DNA of 64,000 nucleotides from contig CM038469.1 of assembly GCA_021464415.1 (NCBI GenBank), forward strand, positions 25,785,736 through 25,849,735, written 5' to 3'. Shown here one piece after another: positions 32,590 to 45,685 of this stretch. Both the position numbers and the translations under genes were made by a program. A model generated the notes under the pieces. It made no database searches. It worked only from the letters and a program-made list of their open reading frames with translations, and was not told the origin of the DNA. Every line of letters starts with the position of its first letter. Position 1 is the stretch's first letter. This stretch comes from Lonicera japonica. Lineage: Eukaryota; Streptophyta; Magnoliopsida; Dipsacales; Caprifoliaceae.

Positions 32590-33328
32590 AAAAAAAATTC
32601 GAATTAGGGATGGTAAATTAAAGAGTTCAGCTAGGTTGGGTTAGATATTCATTAGGTAGCTCAAGTTCGGAATTATAAACCATCTTTATCTATGATAGAT
32701 AATTTATGTGAATTATAGTAAAACTTGACCTATTGACATCCGAAGTATAACAATCATTAATGCATGACTTTGCTATTTTGTTGTATGATTTTTGGAATAT
32801 ATATGTAGTTTTCTTAATGTATATTTTGGATTGCTAGCGACCCTTTTTGTTTGATCTTAATATTTTCAAATTATTAATATTTTTTATGTTACCGTGCTGT
32901 TCGACACGAAAAATACCTAGTATAATATATGATGAGGGTTCAAGTTACACATGCTTGTAAAAAATTAAAGTAATTGAAGATGCATAAGTTCCTCATCGTA
33001 ATCATGTTAATTATATAGTGGATTATGAACATAACAAAAATCAAGTAAAAGTAATTATATTGATTATTTGGTTACAAATATCGGATTGATTTGAAACTTT
33101 GCATGCTTGATAAACACAATAAAAATAGTTTTCTCTACCGGTGAAATTGTAATTTATGAATATAAGAAAAAGTTATGGATAGGTGTAAAACTTTTTAATC
33201 TTACACCGGTGTAACTTGAACGTTCCCCATAATATATATTACATTTATTATACATACAGTTCGGATGTTAAGGATCAATTTGTTTGTACTTAAATATGTA
33301 CAAAGTATTTTAAGAGGGTAAACGTATG

Positions 33329-33572
33329 AATTTTTTTAATAAACTTGGTGAAAATGATGTCTATGATTAGTAGATCAGTTTTACCAAATCTCATCAAAAA
33401 AAATTCAGCCGGGAAGTGAGCTAACTATACATCTAAAATTTCAACGGCAAAAAATACGCATATATACCAATTTAAGTTAATTCACTTCCCGGTTGAATTT
33501 TTCAATGAAATTTGGTGGAGATAATCTACTAATAATAGAAATTGTTTACACCAAGTTTCATCAAAAAAATTC
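33329..33572. repeat. foldback element, about 99-bp arms and 46-bp loop
   Basis: The left arm (33329-33427) and right arm (33474-33572) are inverted copies: each has AAACTTGGTG, TAGTAGAT, a CATCAAAAAAAATTCA-type stretch and CCGGGAAGTGA. Related half-copies without the partner arm occur at 51665-51760 and a shorter hairpin at 53641-53712. No coding. Confidence 0.75.
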
Positions 33573-34169
33573 ATCCGTGATGCAAACTGTCCATATAACG
33601 CACCTTTAGCAACTAATTTTCATCACCGAATTTTTTTCCAATGTTTTAACGACGAACCTTAAAAGGACGATCCTTAATAGAACTGTCTGTTTGAGTTGGG
33701 AAAAATGGATATTAATTGAAAAAAGTGGTAGATATAGTTTGGCTTCCGGGACAAAAAGAATGATTAATGTGAATTTGTGATGTGAGATTGAATTGGTAAG
33801 GGATAAATATTTGATTACCGGAGAATAGTTAAATGAGTGGGTGAGTGTCAAAGCAGACAATATCATGCTAGGAAGGGTGGTCGGGTTGTCACAAAGACCA
33901 AAGAATGTTAGACGGAGTATGAAATTTGAAGGGTATAAATAAAGGGATCGAAGAATGAAAATGTAAGGAGAATGTAAGTAAAATGTGTGGAGTAGGTGAT
34001 ATATATAAGGTCATTAGGATATTAATATGAGTGATCGAGTGGTACAAAAAGAGAAAAACAAATTTTGAATGAAAGAGAAAGCGGAATCAAAAATGGAAGA
34101 TATTATCATTTTTGTAAATGAGACTGTGGAGTGTGACTAGTGAAAGAGTCACAATGATGCTTTTCAGGT

Positions 34170-34217
<48 letters not shown>

Positions 34218-37200
34218 GATGTACTGAGAACAAAATGCATGTGGAAGAGGGAGTGAAAACCACCAAGCGGGAGGTGGTCGACGCCCAAGAATTTAGCTCC
34301 ATACAATTTGGTTACTCGATCAGGTATCAGTGGCGCCACAACATGTGGCTGCCATATTCAAAATACTATTCATTGTGGCATAACCTCCTTCCCGGCCCAC
34401 ATACGCAAAAATAAAATATAATATGTTGTGTAGCATATTGTAAGAAACTTAACCGAACTTAATTTTATCCTTTCCCTATATAAAACGGAACAGTGTTTTA
34501 CCCTATCTAACTCAACCATTGCGAGTTCTCCTAAGGTAAATCTATCCACATATGCTACAAGGCTCAACCATTAATGTGAATGCTCTTAGAGACCATCTAA
34601 AAGTAGAGAGTACTTTCACAATATCAATTCCCATTTTTCCTGTATAAACTATTGCATTGTAAAACATTTTTTTGGTTCTTCGTCTATTCATTTTATATGG
34701 CATCTTATTCTTTTTTCCATTAATAATTGTATTAGAGATGCTGTTAATGGTTTAATTTAGTTAGAGGTACAATTCCGATATAGGGGGCTTGGGTTGCCGA
34801 CATGTTGCTAAATATATATACAATATCATTAAAACGAGGCTGGGCATAAATTCGTTGTGTTGGAACTTTAATCTTAAATCATATAAATTTTAGAATCCTA
34901 ATTATATTTAGTTCTTAAGAAATTAATCTTTAATCTTAATTCATAATGATTTGTGGCATTCCAATGTTGTAATCTCCCTCAATAGGTTCTCTCGAAGATG
35001 AGGAAGATAAGTAAAGCATATAATGATTTGATTTGGGGACCATAACCTTAAGGAACTATCTTTATATACTAGCTCAAATAGAGTTTTATGAATCCTAATA
35101 CATGACTAGTATATATTAGTTCTCTACCTATTGCAAAGTAAATACCCATTAAATGCACTATATATCTCATAATATTAATTGATTACGCGGGTAAGTCCAT
35201 TCTTGATCCAGGTAGGTGTATCGGTATAGCTGGAATGGACCGTACTGGTACACATTAGATTTCCAACTCATTGTGCCCGTGTAATTTCCATATAAATAAT
35301 CTAAAAGTACAAAAATAAGAAGTAGATAAGGGGAATGTGTGATTATTATTGCTGCATACTAGGGTGCAGGGAACATGGGCATTAAGCCCCCACTTGGAAT
35401 TGGAATTGGAATTGGAATTTTTTGATGGTAGGTATGGTACTTTTGTGTTTCTACGGGGTCATTTTGGAAAATTCAAAAGTATGAGGTTGTTTCTGTGAAA
35501 CTTTTAAAACTCTTGGGTCTACTTTGTATTTGATATTATAGAAAGATTGATCTCACCATTTTCACCTTTGACCCCATTAATTATACAGAACCATATATTG
35601 ACCTTCAATTTAACGTCTAGAGTACTATTTATTTTTAGATTGAAAGATTACATAGACCCATATTTTATTTACGAAATATATCTTATCTAGCTTTTCTCAT
35701 CCCCCCCCCCCCCCTTTTTTTTTATTAAATAAAAGAAATGTCTATTTCTCTTCCTCCTAACTACAAATAATGAAATTCCTCCAAATCCCTAGAGAAAATG
35801 CATAAAATATATGTATAAAAATGTGTGTATTTGTAGGGGAAAAAAACTCTTAAATATTGAGAAAGTTATAATAAAAATTATTGAAAATGAAGATGTCTTT
35901 CAATGCATTAAGTCTCAAATTTTTTTACAAGTGTTTTTTTTGTACATCTCCTTATATAATTAATGTTTAATAAATAATTTTTTGGTGTTATTATTCCTTG
36001 TAATTTAAGAAATTACTTAAAGTTAATCAAGCCACTACTAAACTTAAATCCTGCCTCCACCACTTACTGCATATTATTATTTTTCTTTTGAGAATAAAAA
36101 CTGCGGTTATAAAATAAATAAAAAAAAACTCCATACAACGTTGGTAGTTGAAATTTCTCTTTGATTTTCTGACACATGATTAAATCATCAAACGTCACAA
36201 TAAATAAAGAAATTTTATAATAAATACAATGTTTACTATATTTGATAATAAATACAATGTTTACTATATTTTCTTCTAGTGTGTAACATACAATATAACA
36301 CTCAATTGTGCATAATTTAATTTGATTTTACGTAACAAACCACAAAATGACAGCAAAGAAAGGTTAAGCAGTTACTTATATGATATATACTTCCATCTAT
36401 ATTAAGACAATCTAAGGATATACTAATTAATTTCAGTAAAATTTATTGTAAAATAATTTAATATTAATATTTAAAAATTTAGTAGATTAATCTTGTCTTA
36501 AATAAACTGCACTATATATATATATAATTTTTTTTTTTTTGATAAATGAACTTTTAGTCCACATTTGATTTAAGTTTTTGTTTGTCTTTATGGTTGGCTA
36601 AAAGTTATATAACCAAATCCATTTCGAAAATAATCAGCCCAGTAAACTTGTTTGACAACCAAAAGTGATAGATGAAGATGATAAACTCTATTCATTCATG
36701 AACTTAAGATTAACAAAGTAAAGAGAAGACCAAATTTGTTTCGGGATACGTTCTTTTGGTAGCTTTAATTCCTAATCCGGCAATACCTTCTCCCTTGTGT
36801 GTGTGCGATGATTATATTAGCTTGAAAGTTGAGAAAAATAAAACAGTGAATTAGGGTTTCTGCTTAGGGAATAATGAGAGAATATGTGGGAGTGAGTGTA
36901 AAGGGAAATAATGAGAAAATGTGATATGGTCACATTAGGATTTTTTTATATTTTTTTTTTCTTTTTTTTTTGTTAGGGGGGCTGGGGGGTATGAAAATTA
37001 TTATAAAGGGTAAATTTGGGTATTACTCCAAGATACCAATTGTCCTTAAGGTTGTTCACATTAGCTCTCGTGGTTATTTTCCTTCACTTATCTTTCAGCT
37101 TAGTTATCCCTTCTGTGTTGCCCGACTAGAGTTGATTGGCCCTCCTTCAATTAGCTCATTCTAGTCAGAAAACTACGACAATTGATTAGTGGTCGATCAG

Positions 37201-39463
37201 AATGTAAACACATCTTACTCAACTAGATAATTTCCTATATGTAATGAAATTGGGCCCAAGGGATTTAATTATGAGCCGCGCACAACACTGAAACTCTAAT
37301 GTAGGTCTTGACCAAAAGTCCATGTTTAATTTTTACTTTCCACAGTTCTTGAAATTTAAAATTGTATTTTTATAGAAAAAAGTTCGAAATTAATCAACCT
37401 TTGATTCAACCTCTCTTAACATAAATTATAAAAAATTCTTAATGTAAATTTACAAATTTAAAATTCTAGAAGCAAACAAAGCTTGAACAAAACAAATATT
37501 ATCTAAAAATCTCTTCTAATTAATTGAAAATGAGTGGTACTGTTGTTAGAACAAAATATCCGTACAAGAGCAACTTTGTCCAAATGTCCTATGTTACATC
37601 ATCTGGCTGCAGTAATTTATTTATTTATTTTTATTTTTTTTATTGAAACAAAAAATTTCTACAATAATTTTTTTTTTCTCTGATAATAGTGTCACTTAAA
37701 ATGAAGATTTTAGTATTCTTTTTTTCTCTCTCTAATAGCCGACTCAAAAAAGGCACTGTGGAATAAATTTCTCTAGATATTTGTAAAGGACACGTGATGC
37801 ATTGAGTACACATTTTTCTTAGTGTTCCAATTGAGTGGTGGGTAAAACCGTAAAAACCATCAATCTAACGAACGCTATTTATTTCGTGAAAATAAGTATA
37901 CTTTTATTAGAGTAACGTAATTTTAACCTTTTGTTTTAAAAATTATCCGAACAATAAAAATAATTATTTTGATAATAACATTATTTTTTAAGGTTTCTTT
38001 GAACAAGTGATTTAGTTCCTTCAGTATTAAGAGAGATTTTATGTTTGAATTTTACCAAAAAAAGTTTATGCTAAGTTTTATTGTCTATAAAGAAATAAAC
38101 CTTCCCTTTTTAATTTTCTTCTTTTTTTAATTTATGTGTTATGCAAATGTATTAAGTCCGTATGAATATTTTTATACTATAATTATAAAATGTGATAAAA
38201 TTTAGTGATATATTTATAAATTTAAACTTAAATTTATTTTATGTTTTTCAGAAAAAAGTCGACAACAAATCACCGACTCAAAAAGTGAAAAAATCACGTA
38301 CCAAAAAAAGTCGAGGCCATTAGTACTTTTCCACTTTCTCTACCACTTCGAATGTGCATTAAAATAGTGGTCAGACTAGTCCAAATGTCCAATCATGCCC
38401 CTCTACAGTCATAATGAATTTTTCAGACGAGTTTATGAATACGTATCAAAATTAAATATGGGACGGCGTTAATTAGATACGTTGAAATACTTTATAATAT
38501 TATAATATTAGTATATTTTTTATTTTTAATAATAAGTCGGTCTTATTAAACTAAAATAATATGCACATACTCAATACAATAAAATTAAAAAAATGAAATA
38601 AAATAGATGTGTATAATTAATAACCACTTAAATATATCATTCTGGTCCCCACTTGCTCTACGGCCTTTCTTCAGACCAATCTTTATTATTGTCAAAATAC
38701 AGTATTTATGTGCCAAGACATGATATAACAAAAAAATATTAGCAAAAAACAAAAAAATCTAATATTAAAAAAAAAAAAAATTGTACTCGAAACAAACACA
38801 TCAATAAAGATAGGCACGCATATTATTTTTATGCATTATTTGAAAGAACTATATTTAAAATTAGAAATTTTGGTTCCTGAGTATGCATAGATTAGAATGT
38901 TGGATTAATTTTTATCTTTTCAAATGCATTATTTTAAATTAATCAACATTTCAGATAGGAAAATTGGGAAATTTTTAGAGGTGGAACAAAATTTTGGCAT
39001 TTAAAAAAAAACCTCTTAATTTAAGGAAAGCAAAATAGAAAATTTTGTTCTGATTCAAATATTAAAAAAAAAATGGAATTGATTTATAACCATAAAGATT
39101 AAAAAAAATCATAGTTGTAATTCTAGCAATTCCTTTTTACAATAATCTTATTCTATCATTGACAGTATCAAATTTTAACAAACTTACACAAGAATTAATT
39201 ATATATCACAGTGAAACAAATAAATTATGTTGGATGGCACAAGCAAAACCAATAAGTGTATAAGTCGGGAAAAGAGTGTGTTGGTAGTAAGGTGTCAGAG
39301 AAATTATCACCCAATTTACAAGTGTACGAGGAATTCAGGCTAAATCAAATTTTTTTCATGAAAAATAATTTTATAAAGAAATTACATTATATATTTTATT
39401 TTTTGGGGCAAACTTACCCTATTCAATTAGCAACCTAATTATTCTATTGGAAGAGGGGATATA
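33573..39463. other. non-genic AT-rich region
   Basis: No gene recognised. It contains (GA)n at 34171-34215, a (TTGGAA)4 repeat at 35395-35419, a 14-base poly(C) run at 35701-35714 and a 27-bp direct duplication (AATAAATACAATGTTTACTA) at about 36220-36265. Parts of 36.2-38.4 kb resemble 51.0-52.6 kb in the same order (see findings). Confidence 0.5.
34171..34215. repeat. (GA)n microsatellite
   Basis: About 22 GA units in a row. Similar GA tracts occur near 61330 and at 63888-63917. Confidence 0.95.
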
Positions 39464-40986
39464 TGTTGTATGTAGTTGTAGACACCTCAATTCTTGACTC
39501 CCGTAAGCACACTAAAAGTTCTCGGAAAGTACACTTTGAGTCCGGAACTCACTCACACACTAGAATTTGCTTTAGGGGAGTTTGTTGCATAACAAACAAG
39601 CCCACTGAAAGGGATTGTCGCACGACAAACTCATCTAAATACAGACCACCAACTTTATGACACATTAATTTATCAAAACTATCACTTTAGCCATTTGTTG
39701 TACAACATATGAACATTTGTCACACGACAAATCATACACTGTTGCAGTTTGTCACGCGACAATCCCCTCCCTGCACTATATATAGGCCCTCACCCTATAG
39801 GTTTAAAGACAAGATTTTTACTTTAAAAATTGTATTTTTATCACTGATTTTTTTATCTCCAAGTTATTTCAAAGTTCGCTTTATATATTCGTCTGCTTTC
39901 CAGAGAATTCTTGAGTCAACTCTTGACACTCTAAAGTGTTATATTCTGGAATTGAATTGCCGAAAATATTTGGAGAAAGAAAGTTGATATCCGCCAGAGG
40001 TTTTTTCTGTCGTATTATATTTTCTCTCTTTCATTCATATATATATATATATATATATATCGTTGGGAAGGTAATTAAATTCTCTTTTAGAAGTTAAATT
40101 ACATATCTGAATATTTGTTTTATCATAAGTTATTTAAATTAAGATATTCACAGATGTAAAATTTGTATATCTGTTGCTCTGTCCACTTTCTAATTGGATA
40201 AACTTATTGTCAAATTACATATTTCTATTGTTTTCAAATAAAACTTCTTTTCAAAATCCTGATAAAATCATTTGTAAAACCAGAAGAAGTAAGGTCATTA
40301 TCGTCCAGATAAATTTAAGTTTTCAAAATTCGAATTGATAAAGTTTACTTAGGAATTAAACTCAGATATATCATGTCTTCCATATAAACTGTAATGTATC
40401 TTATACAATCTCTTCAAAAGTTCAATTCCACATCAAATCATTTCTAATAAGATTCGATTTTTTTAAATTAACCAAATGAGATAATTGATATTGTTATATG
40501 AGAAAACAATACCGAATTAATCTCAGGATTTCAAAAACAGATAAGATAAGCTTTTGTCACTAGTAATCAGACTTTGACAAAATCAAAATATCGGATCACG
40601 GAATACAAGGTTTTATCTCTTTTCCTGTTTTTCCCCTAAAGACTAGGTTTTTATAAGATATTTCCAAAAATTAGTAGAATATTAGTAAAACATCTAAATT
40701 TTTCAACATAGAATAAACATATAAACACCACTAAGGACTGAAAAAGCGCAATGGGTGTTTAACACCTTTTCCCAATTTCGTAATATAATTCTTGAACCCT
40801 ATAAAATCCTGGTTTCATAGACAAACGTGTACGAAAAAGGTTTATCTATAGCCTTTCTCCTTACATAATTCTTTTGTTAGTTTTTTTGTAAAATGTACTG
40901 GTAACTCCGAACGAAATCTCCCGCATCTAAAAATAGGATAAAGGGACACACTATATGAATTATCGCCACATGAAAGTGAATGAATC
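39464..40986 (+). repeat. LTR of a gypsy (Tat/Ogre-like) element, left part
   Basis: Starts TGTTGTATGTAGTTG directly after a polypurine-like GGAAGAGGGGATATA. It has a clear TATA box (CTATATATAGGCCC, 39776 on) preceded by five short palindromes. Further on, GGGTGTTTAACACCTTTTCC then ATTCTTGAACCC resembles the conserved GGTGCTAATACCTTCCC...GAACCC block of Ogre/Tat LTRs. It is interrupted at 40987 by a solo LTR; text after 43193 (CTTCTTCCAACGTTTTAGAC...GAGACTCGTGGGTCGCATTTG) probably is its end. Confidence 0.5.
39580..39763. promoter_or_regulatory. five palindromes upstream of an LTR TATA box
   Basis: Near-palindromes of consensus TTTGTYRCRYRACAAA lie at 39580-39597, 39614-39629, 39693-39709, 39715-39732 and 39748-39763, the last about 12 bp before the TATA box at 39775-39786. 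Position suggests U3 promoter elements. Which protein binds them is unknown. Confidence 0.5.
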
Positions 40987-43188
40987 TGTAACACCCCCGC
41001 CTTTATTAACAGAATATCACTCGTAATTAAAACATGAAGTGTTACTAACCAACTTTAGTTTAGCTAAAATGGGTATGTGGATAAGCAAGGAAATTCAAAT
41101 AATACACATACAATGTATCAACCAAGCATGATGCTTCCGTAATTGATAATAATACACAATAGTAAACTAAATTATATTCATATATTAAAATTATACAAAA
41201 CCATGTCATGTAAACTGAAGAGAATATATAATACTTCGGGCTAGCTGTAGCTTCCCGTGAAAACATATACATCACAAAAATGTAATAGTTGTATCAGAGT
41301 GTCTACTTCGTCCCCGATCCCGTTGCATCCTTATCCTTAACGGACTCTTGGGTACCTGTGTTATTTTAGAAAAACGGGGTGAGCTATTTGCTCAGCAAGG
41401 AGGATAAAGTGACATCAAGTTTAGACACATAATACTAGTGTAGTTCGTTAGCAAATCATGCTTCATAAAACACTATTCAAAATCAGCAATTATGAAACAA
41501 TGCATGCTTATGCAAATGTAGGTTACCGCCCTTGTGTCAACCATTATGCTAAGTCACCAGAACATTTGTAAAGCTAAAATAGAACATGATATAGGCCTGC
41601 CTACCTAAGATCGTAATCAGTCATTGTCAAGAGATATTAAAGTTGAACTGAATCATAATCATCACAATAACAGTGGCCTAACCTCCCGAAAGAATAATCC
41701 GCATATGATCAAAACATGGCCTCTCCGTCTCGGGTAAATATCAATAAATAATACATAACTGGACTATAATCCAACAACACCCCATCTACAGAACACTGTC
41801 ACAACAACTGAGTTATTAGTATCTTGCTTTTGTCTAGATTTTCGGACTTCTCACATCTAGCTCTAGACAACAGACGATTTGCTGTCCCTCCGGAGGTTTA
41901 GGAATTTTCAACCCAAGAGTACCAGGCCCTACTTATTTTCATACCGGCAAGCACTAACCACATTCATTCCCTTTATAAACGGAAGGCCACAGTAAATACA
42001 AACAACCGTGGGCAATACCCCACCATATACATAGCCGAAAATAAATAACACGCAAGTGATGAGTTCTCAAGTATAATAACCAAAAATTCTAAAAATGCCG
42101 ATATGGGCATATAAATCTCTCCATCATCACAGATATAAGATATTAGCCCCCCAAGAAACAAATAACATGCCATATGCCATGAGAGTACTCTAAGTTTGTC
42201 AAGAATATCACCAAGAATGCCGAGTTGACATAATAATAATAATGCATAACACACAATTCATATTTCAAATAAAATTAGAAACAACATATGCCATACAAAC
42301 TCTATTAAACATCCATCATTCTCCTCAGGTGTACACAAGAATCATTTGCTAATTCATTTTCTTCAAACCATCAGCTATACACCTGAAGGACATCTCGTAA
42401 TTATTAAATACTATGTGAATATTAAGTGTAGATGGCATATATTGCTTCATTTCATGGTATCATTGTTCAAACATATATAAATTATGAATATCAAATAATA
42501 TGGTTATTATATTAAACATACATGTATAAAATCATTCATTTTTTGTTGAATAAAATCATGTTATCGGGCTTAGAAACATTTAAACCCTTACCTCGAAGAT
42601 TCAAGCTCAAGAGAAAGGAGAAGAGTGATAATCAGATCCTCCTCCGATGGAATCCCAAAATTCTTATATCACCTCAATCCCCTCAACGCATAGAACGAGT
42701 TTCCTTAAGGCCGAATCAGAATCCAAAATCCTAACATTACGTAAATCTAAAGAGAAGTTTGTAAGGGAGAAAAAGCTCTCAAAATGGTGAAAGGAAAGGA
42801 GAAAAATGATGAAAGAATAGTCTAGAACCCTTGCAAACCCTTTCCATCGACTTAGTAACATGCGCCTGTTTGGTCCGTAATAGGTGCATTACGAAAGGAT
42901 TTTTCTCCATGGTTGCCCTCCAACAGGCTCTTGTTCCAGCACAACAGGGGCCTGTTGTGTATTAAATATGTATGATAAAATATAGTTCAATATCTAACAT
43001 ATGGCTTTGGAATCACTTAAAAATGATGAAAAATGAATTTTTGGTAAATTTCTCAAGTTTGGTGGACGATATTGATTTCTACACGGGAATATGAAATTTT
43101 TTTTCACATTTCCATCATTTACAATGCTTTCCTACACAAAGTAAGAAAAATAGAACTTAATTACATTAATATAAACACCGGTGTTATA
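40987..43188 (-). mobile_element. solo LTR, same family as 10759-13050, opposite strand
   Basis: Starts TGTAACACCCCCGCCTT, the complement of the other copy's end, and shares GTGTTACTAACC and the GCTATTTGCTCAGCAAGG block. The right end CCGGTGTTATA has one change from TGTTACA. Flanks GAATC (40982-40986) and AAATC (43189-43193) match in four of five bases, consistent with an old 5-bp duplication. About 2.2 kb, no coding domain inside. Confidence 0.7.
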
Positions 43189-43193
43189 AAATC

Positions 43194-43785
43194 GATGGAA
43201 CTTCTTCCAACGTTTTAGACTCCCAAACTAGAGGTTGAGACTCGTGGGTCGCATTTGCGAATTCTCACACTAGTGAAATCCGAACTCCAACTTTCGGCTA
43301 TAGTATGTAGGGGTGTGCGCATGGAAAATTTTATAGTGTTTTTTTGTTATTAATAAAATGTACACAAAAGGTTATATGTTTTTTAAAAAGAAAAAATGGT
43401 TAAACAAAGATATTTTAAAATATAAGATTCAAAGTCTCGACTTTTTCTCACCCCATCTAAAGGCCACCAAAATTTATAATTTTGCTTCCTGTTACTAATA
43501 AAATGAACAATGAAGTAGTATCATTTAAGTTGTGATTGATTACCTGTTAATACTATAGGAGGTTTCAATGCTTGTTGATTACTTGTTAAAACGTAAGATA
43601 ATGCATTTAATTGTCATTGTAAATTTATTTATTTTCCATTTGATACAAACTAACTGCACATGAAATTGTAGTTGATTTGATATTGGTGGGGATAGGAGTG
43701 AAAGGAGTATGGCCGAAGAGGTTAGGCAAGGATAGTGACTAACAGCTGGAAACATATACATACATATATATATATATATATATAT
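43194..43785. other. spacer, probably with the end of the interrupted LTR
   Basis: 43194-43320 may be the right end of the LTR that starts at 39464. After that the sequence is AT-rich, with a (TA)n run at about 43763-43784 and no frame. Confidence 0.4.
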
Positions 43786-45665
43786 GAGGTGTTAAATAAA
43801 AAGTGTTAATCAAGGGGAATGGTAAAATTGTCTAAAAAAATTATTTTGGACGAAAAGTAGACGGAGTTAGAAAATAGAGGGTGATGTATAATTAAAATTA
43901 TTTGCGGGGGTTTAATCAAATAGGTCTATCTGTGTAAGGGGTTAAGTCAATAAACCCTAAAATAAAAATAAAGAAAATCATAAAATAAGAGAGAGAAAAA
44001 AGATTATATAAAAGTTTGGAGAGAAGGAATGGGAGTAATTGTGTCATGTTACATGTGGAGATGTTTAAAGAGAGAGTCATTGAGTGGGCCCATTTAGTAA
44101 GAATTTTTTATTTTTTTATACTGAACTCATATCAACTTTCTACCCTTAGATTTGTTGCAAGTAATTTGAGCCATACGATTTTAGAATGGTAGTCTTTTCC
44201 ATAAATAGTGTCAAGCTTTGGATTGTAATATATATATATGGGATGGGTAAAATTGTTCAATTTTTTTTTTCTGACAAAGAGTACTTGGCGTTAGAAAATA
44301 GTGGGTTATGTATAATTAAAGTTATTTGTGTGTGTTAGGGGGAGGGGCCGTTGTTTACTCAAATGGGCCTATTAGTGTAAATTGTTGTGTCAATAAACTC
44401 AAAATAAAAATAAGAAAAAATTTAAAATTAAGGGAGACAAAATTAGTTCAGAAAGAGATTATGTAAAAGTTTGGATAGGGAGAAAAGGAGTTTTGTCCTC
44501 TCACCCATGGAGAGGTTTAGAGAGAGAGAGTCATTGAGTGGGCCCATTTAGTAAGAAAATATAAGATAAAATTGATATTGATCTCATATCAAATTTCCAT
44601 TCTTAGATTGGTTGAAAGTAATTTGAGCCAGATGATTTTAAAGACGGTTATCTTTTCAATGAACATTAAAGTTTCAAATTATAATATATATTAGGCTCGA
44701 AAATTTATAACACGACACAAAATTGACACGAATTTACAGGGTTTGGGTGAACCCTTAACGGGTGTGGGTCATAATCGGGTTGACTTGTCAAACCCGTTTA
44801 TTAAATGAGTCGATTTTGTGTACATTTGTGAGACTTGAATAAAACCCGTTTAGCCCAGTAAGAATATATACGAGTCGATTTTGGGTGGTGTAAATCCGTT
44901 TGTAATTCATGTAACCCGAATATATAATATATATATATATAAATTATTGTGTGTATATATTTTAGTAGTTAATTACTTAATTGAATTATTAGCGGGTCAC
45001 TAAATGTTATTCGTATACAACCCAAATCGAACCGTTTATCTTAAACGGGTTAAACGAAACGGGTCGTGTATGAATTTGAAATTTTCACTCGTTTATTAAA
45101 CAAGTCATGTACGGGTAGAGGCACTTTTCACCTGAAATGATTTTAAACCCGTACACAACCCGTTGTCAGGCCTAATAGATGGTGTTAAATAAAAAGGGTT
45201 AATTAAGGGGAAGGGTAAAACTATCCAAAAAAATAATATTATTTTGGACGAAAATTACGAAGACATTGTTAGAAAATAGGGGATTATGTCTAATTAAATT
45301 TATTTATTTTTCGTGGGGTGGGGGAGGGGGGGGGGGGTTCACAAATAGGTTTATTAGTGTAAGGGGCTAGGTCAATAAACCCCAAAATTAAAAAAAAAGA
45401 AAAGCTTAAAATTGAGAAAGAAAAAATTAGTTCAAAGAGAGATTATGTAAAAGTTTGGATAGAGGGAATGGAAGTCGTATCTTCTCACTTGTGGAAAGGT
45501 TTAGAGAGAGAGTCACCGAGTGGGCTCATTTAGTAAGAAAAAATAAATAAAATTGCAATTTTTTACCTTTAGATTAGTTGTAAGTAATTTGAGTCATACG
45601 ATTTTAAAAACAGTAGTCTTTTCAATGAACAATGTCAAGCTTCGGATTTTAATAGTGTGATCCAA
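43786..45665. repeat. three copies of a roughly 450-bp repeat, one boundary holding an inserted element
   Basis: Copies A (43786-44236), B (44240-44693) and C (45179-45665) share GGTAAAATTGT, GTTAGAAAATAG, GTCAATAAACCC, AAAGTTTGGA, GAGAGTCATTGAGTGGGCCC and AGTAATTTGAGCCATACGAT. A and B are adjacent; B and C are separated by 44694-45172. C has a G-rich run (GGGGTGGGGGAGGGGGGGG, near 45315). No coding frame. Confidence 0.75.
44694..45172. mobile_element. unclassified MITE-like insertion between repeat copies B and C
   Basis: Lies exactly between two repeat copies. Ends are GGCTCGAAAATTT and ...GTTGTCAGGCC, with TA on both sides. The interior is full of AACGGGTTTAACCCG-type words in both orientations (ACCCGTTTA, GGGTTGAC, AACCCGTACAC). 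Related CGGGTT-rich repeats are common in plant DNA. No coding. Confidence 0.45.
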
Positions 45666-45685
45666 AGTTATGATTGATTTATAGT

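Noticed and set aside
34087..34339. Ser/Leu-rich frames on -
   Set aside because: Produced by the (GA)n microsatellite at 34171-34215.
43313..43340. TAGGGGTGTGCGCATGG, similar to the hAT-like ends
   Set aside because: No matching inverted end or 8-bp duplication was found nearby and GGACCGG words are absent, so it may be chance or a lone fragment.
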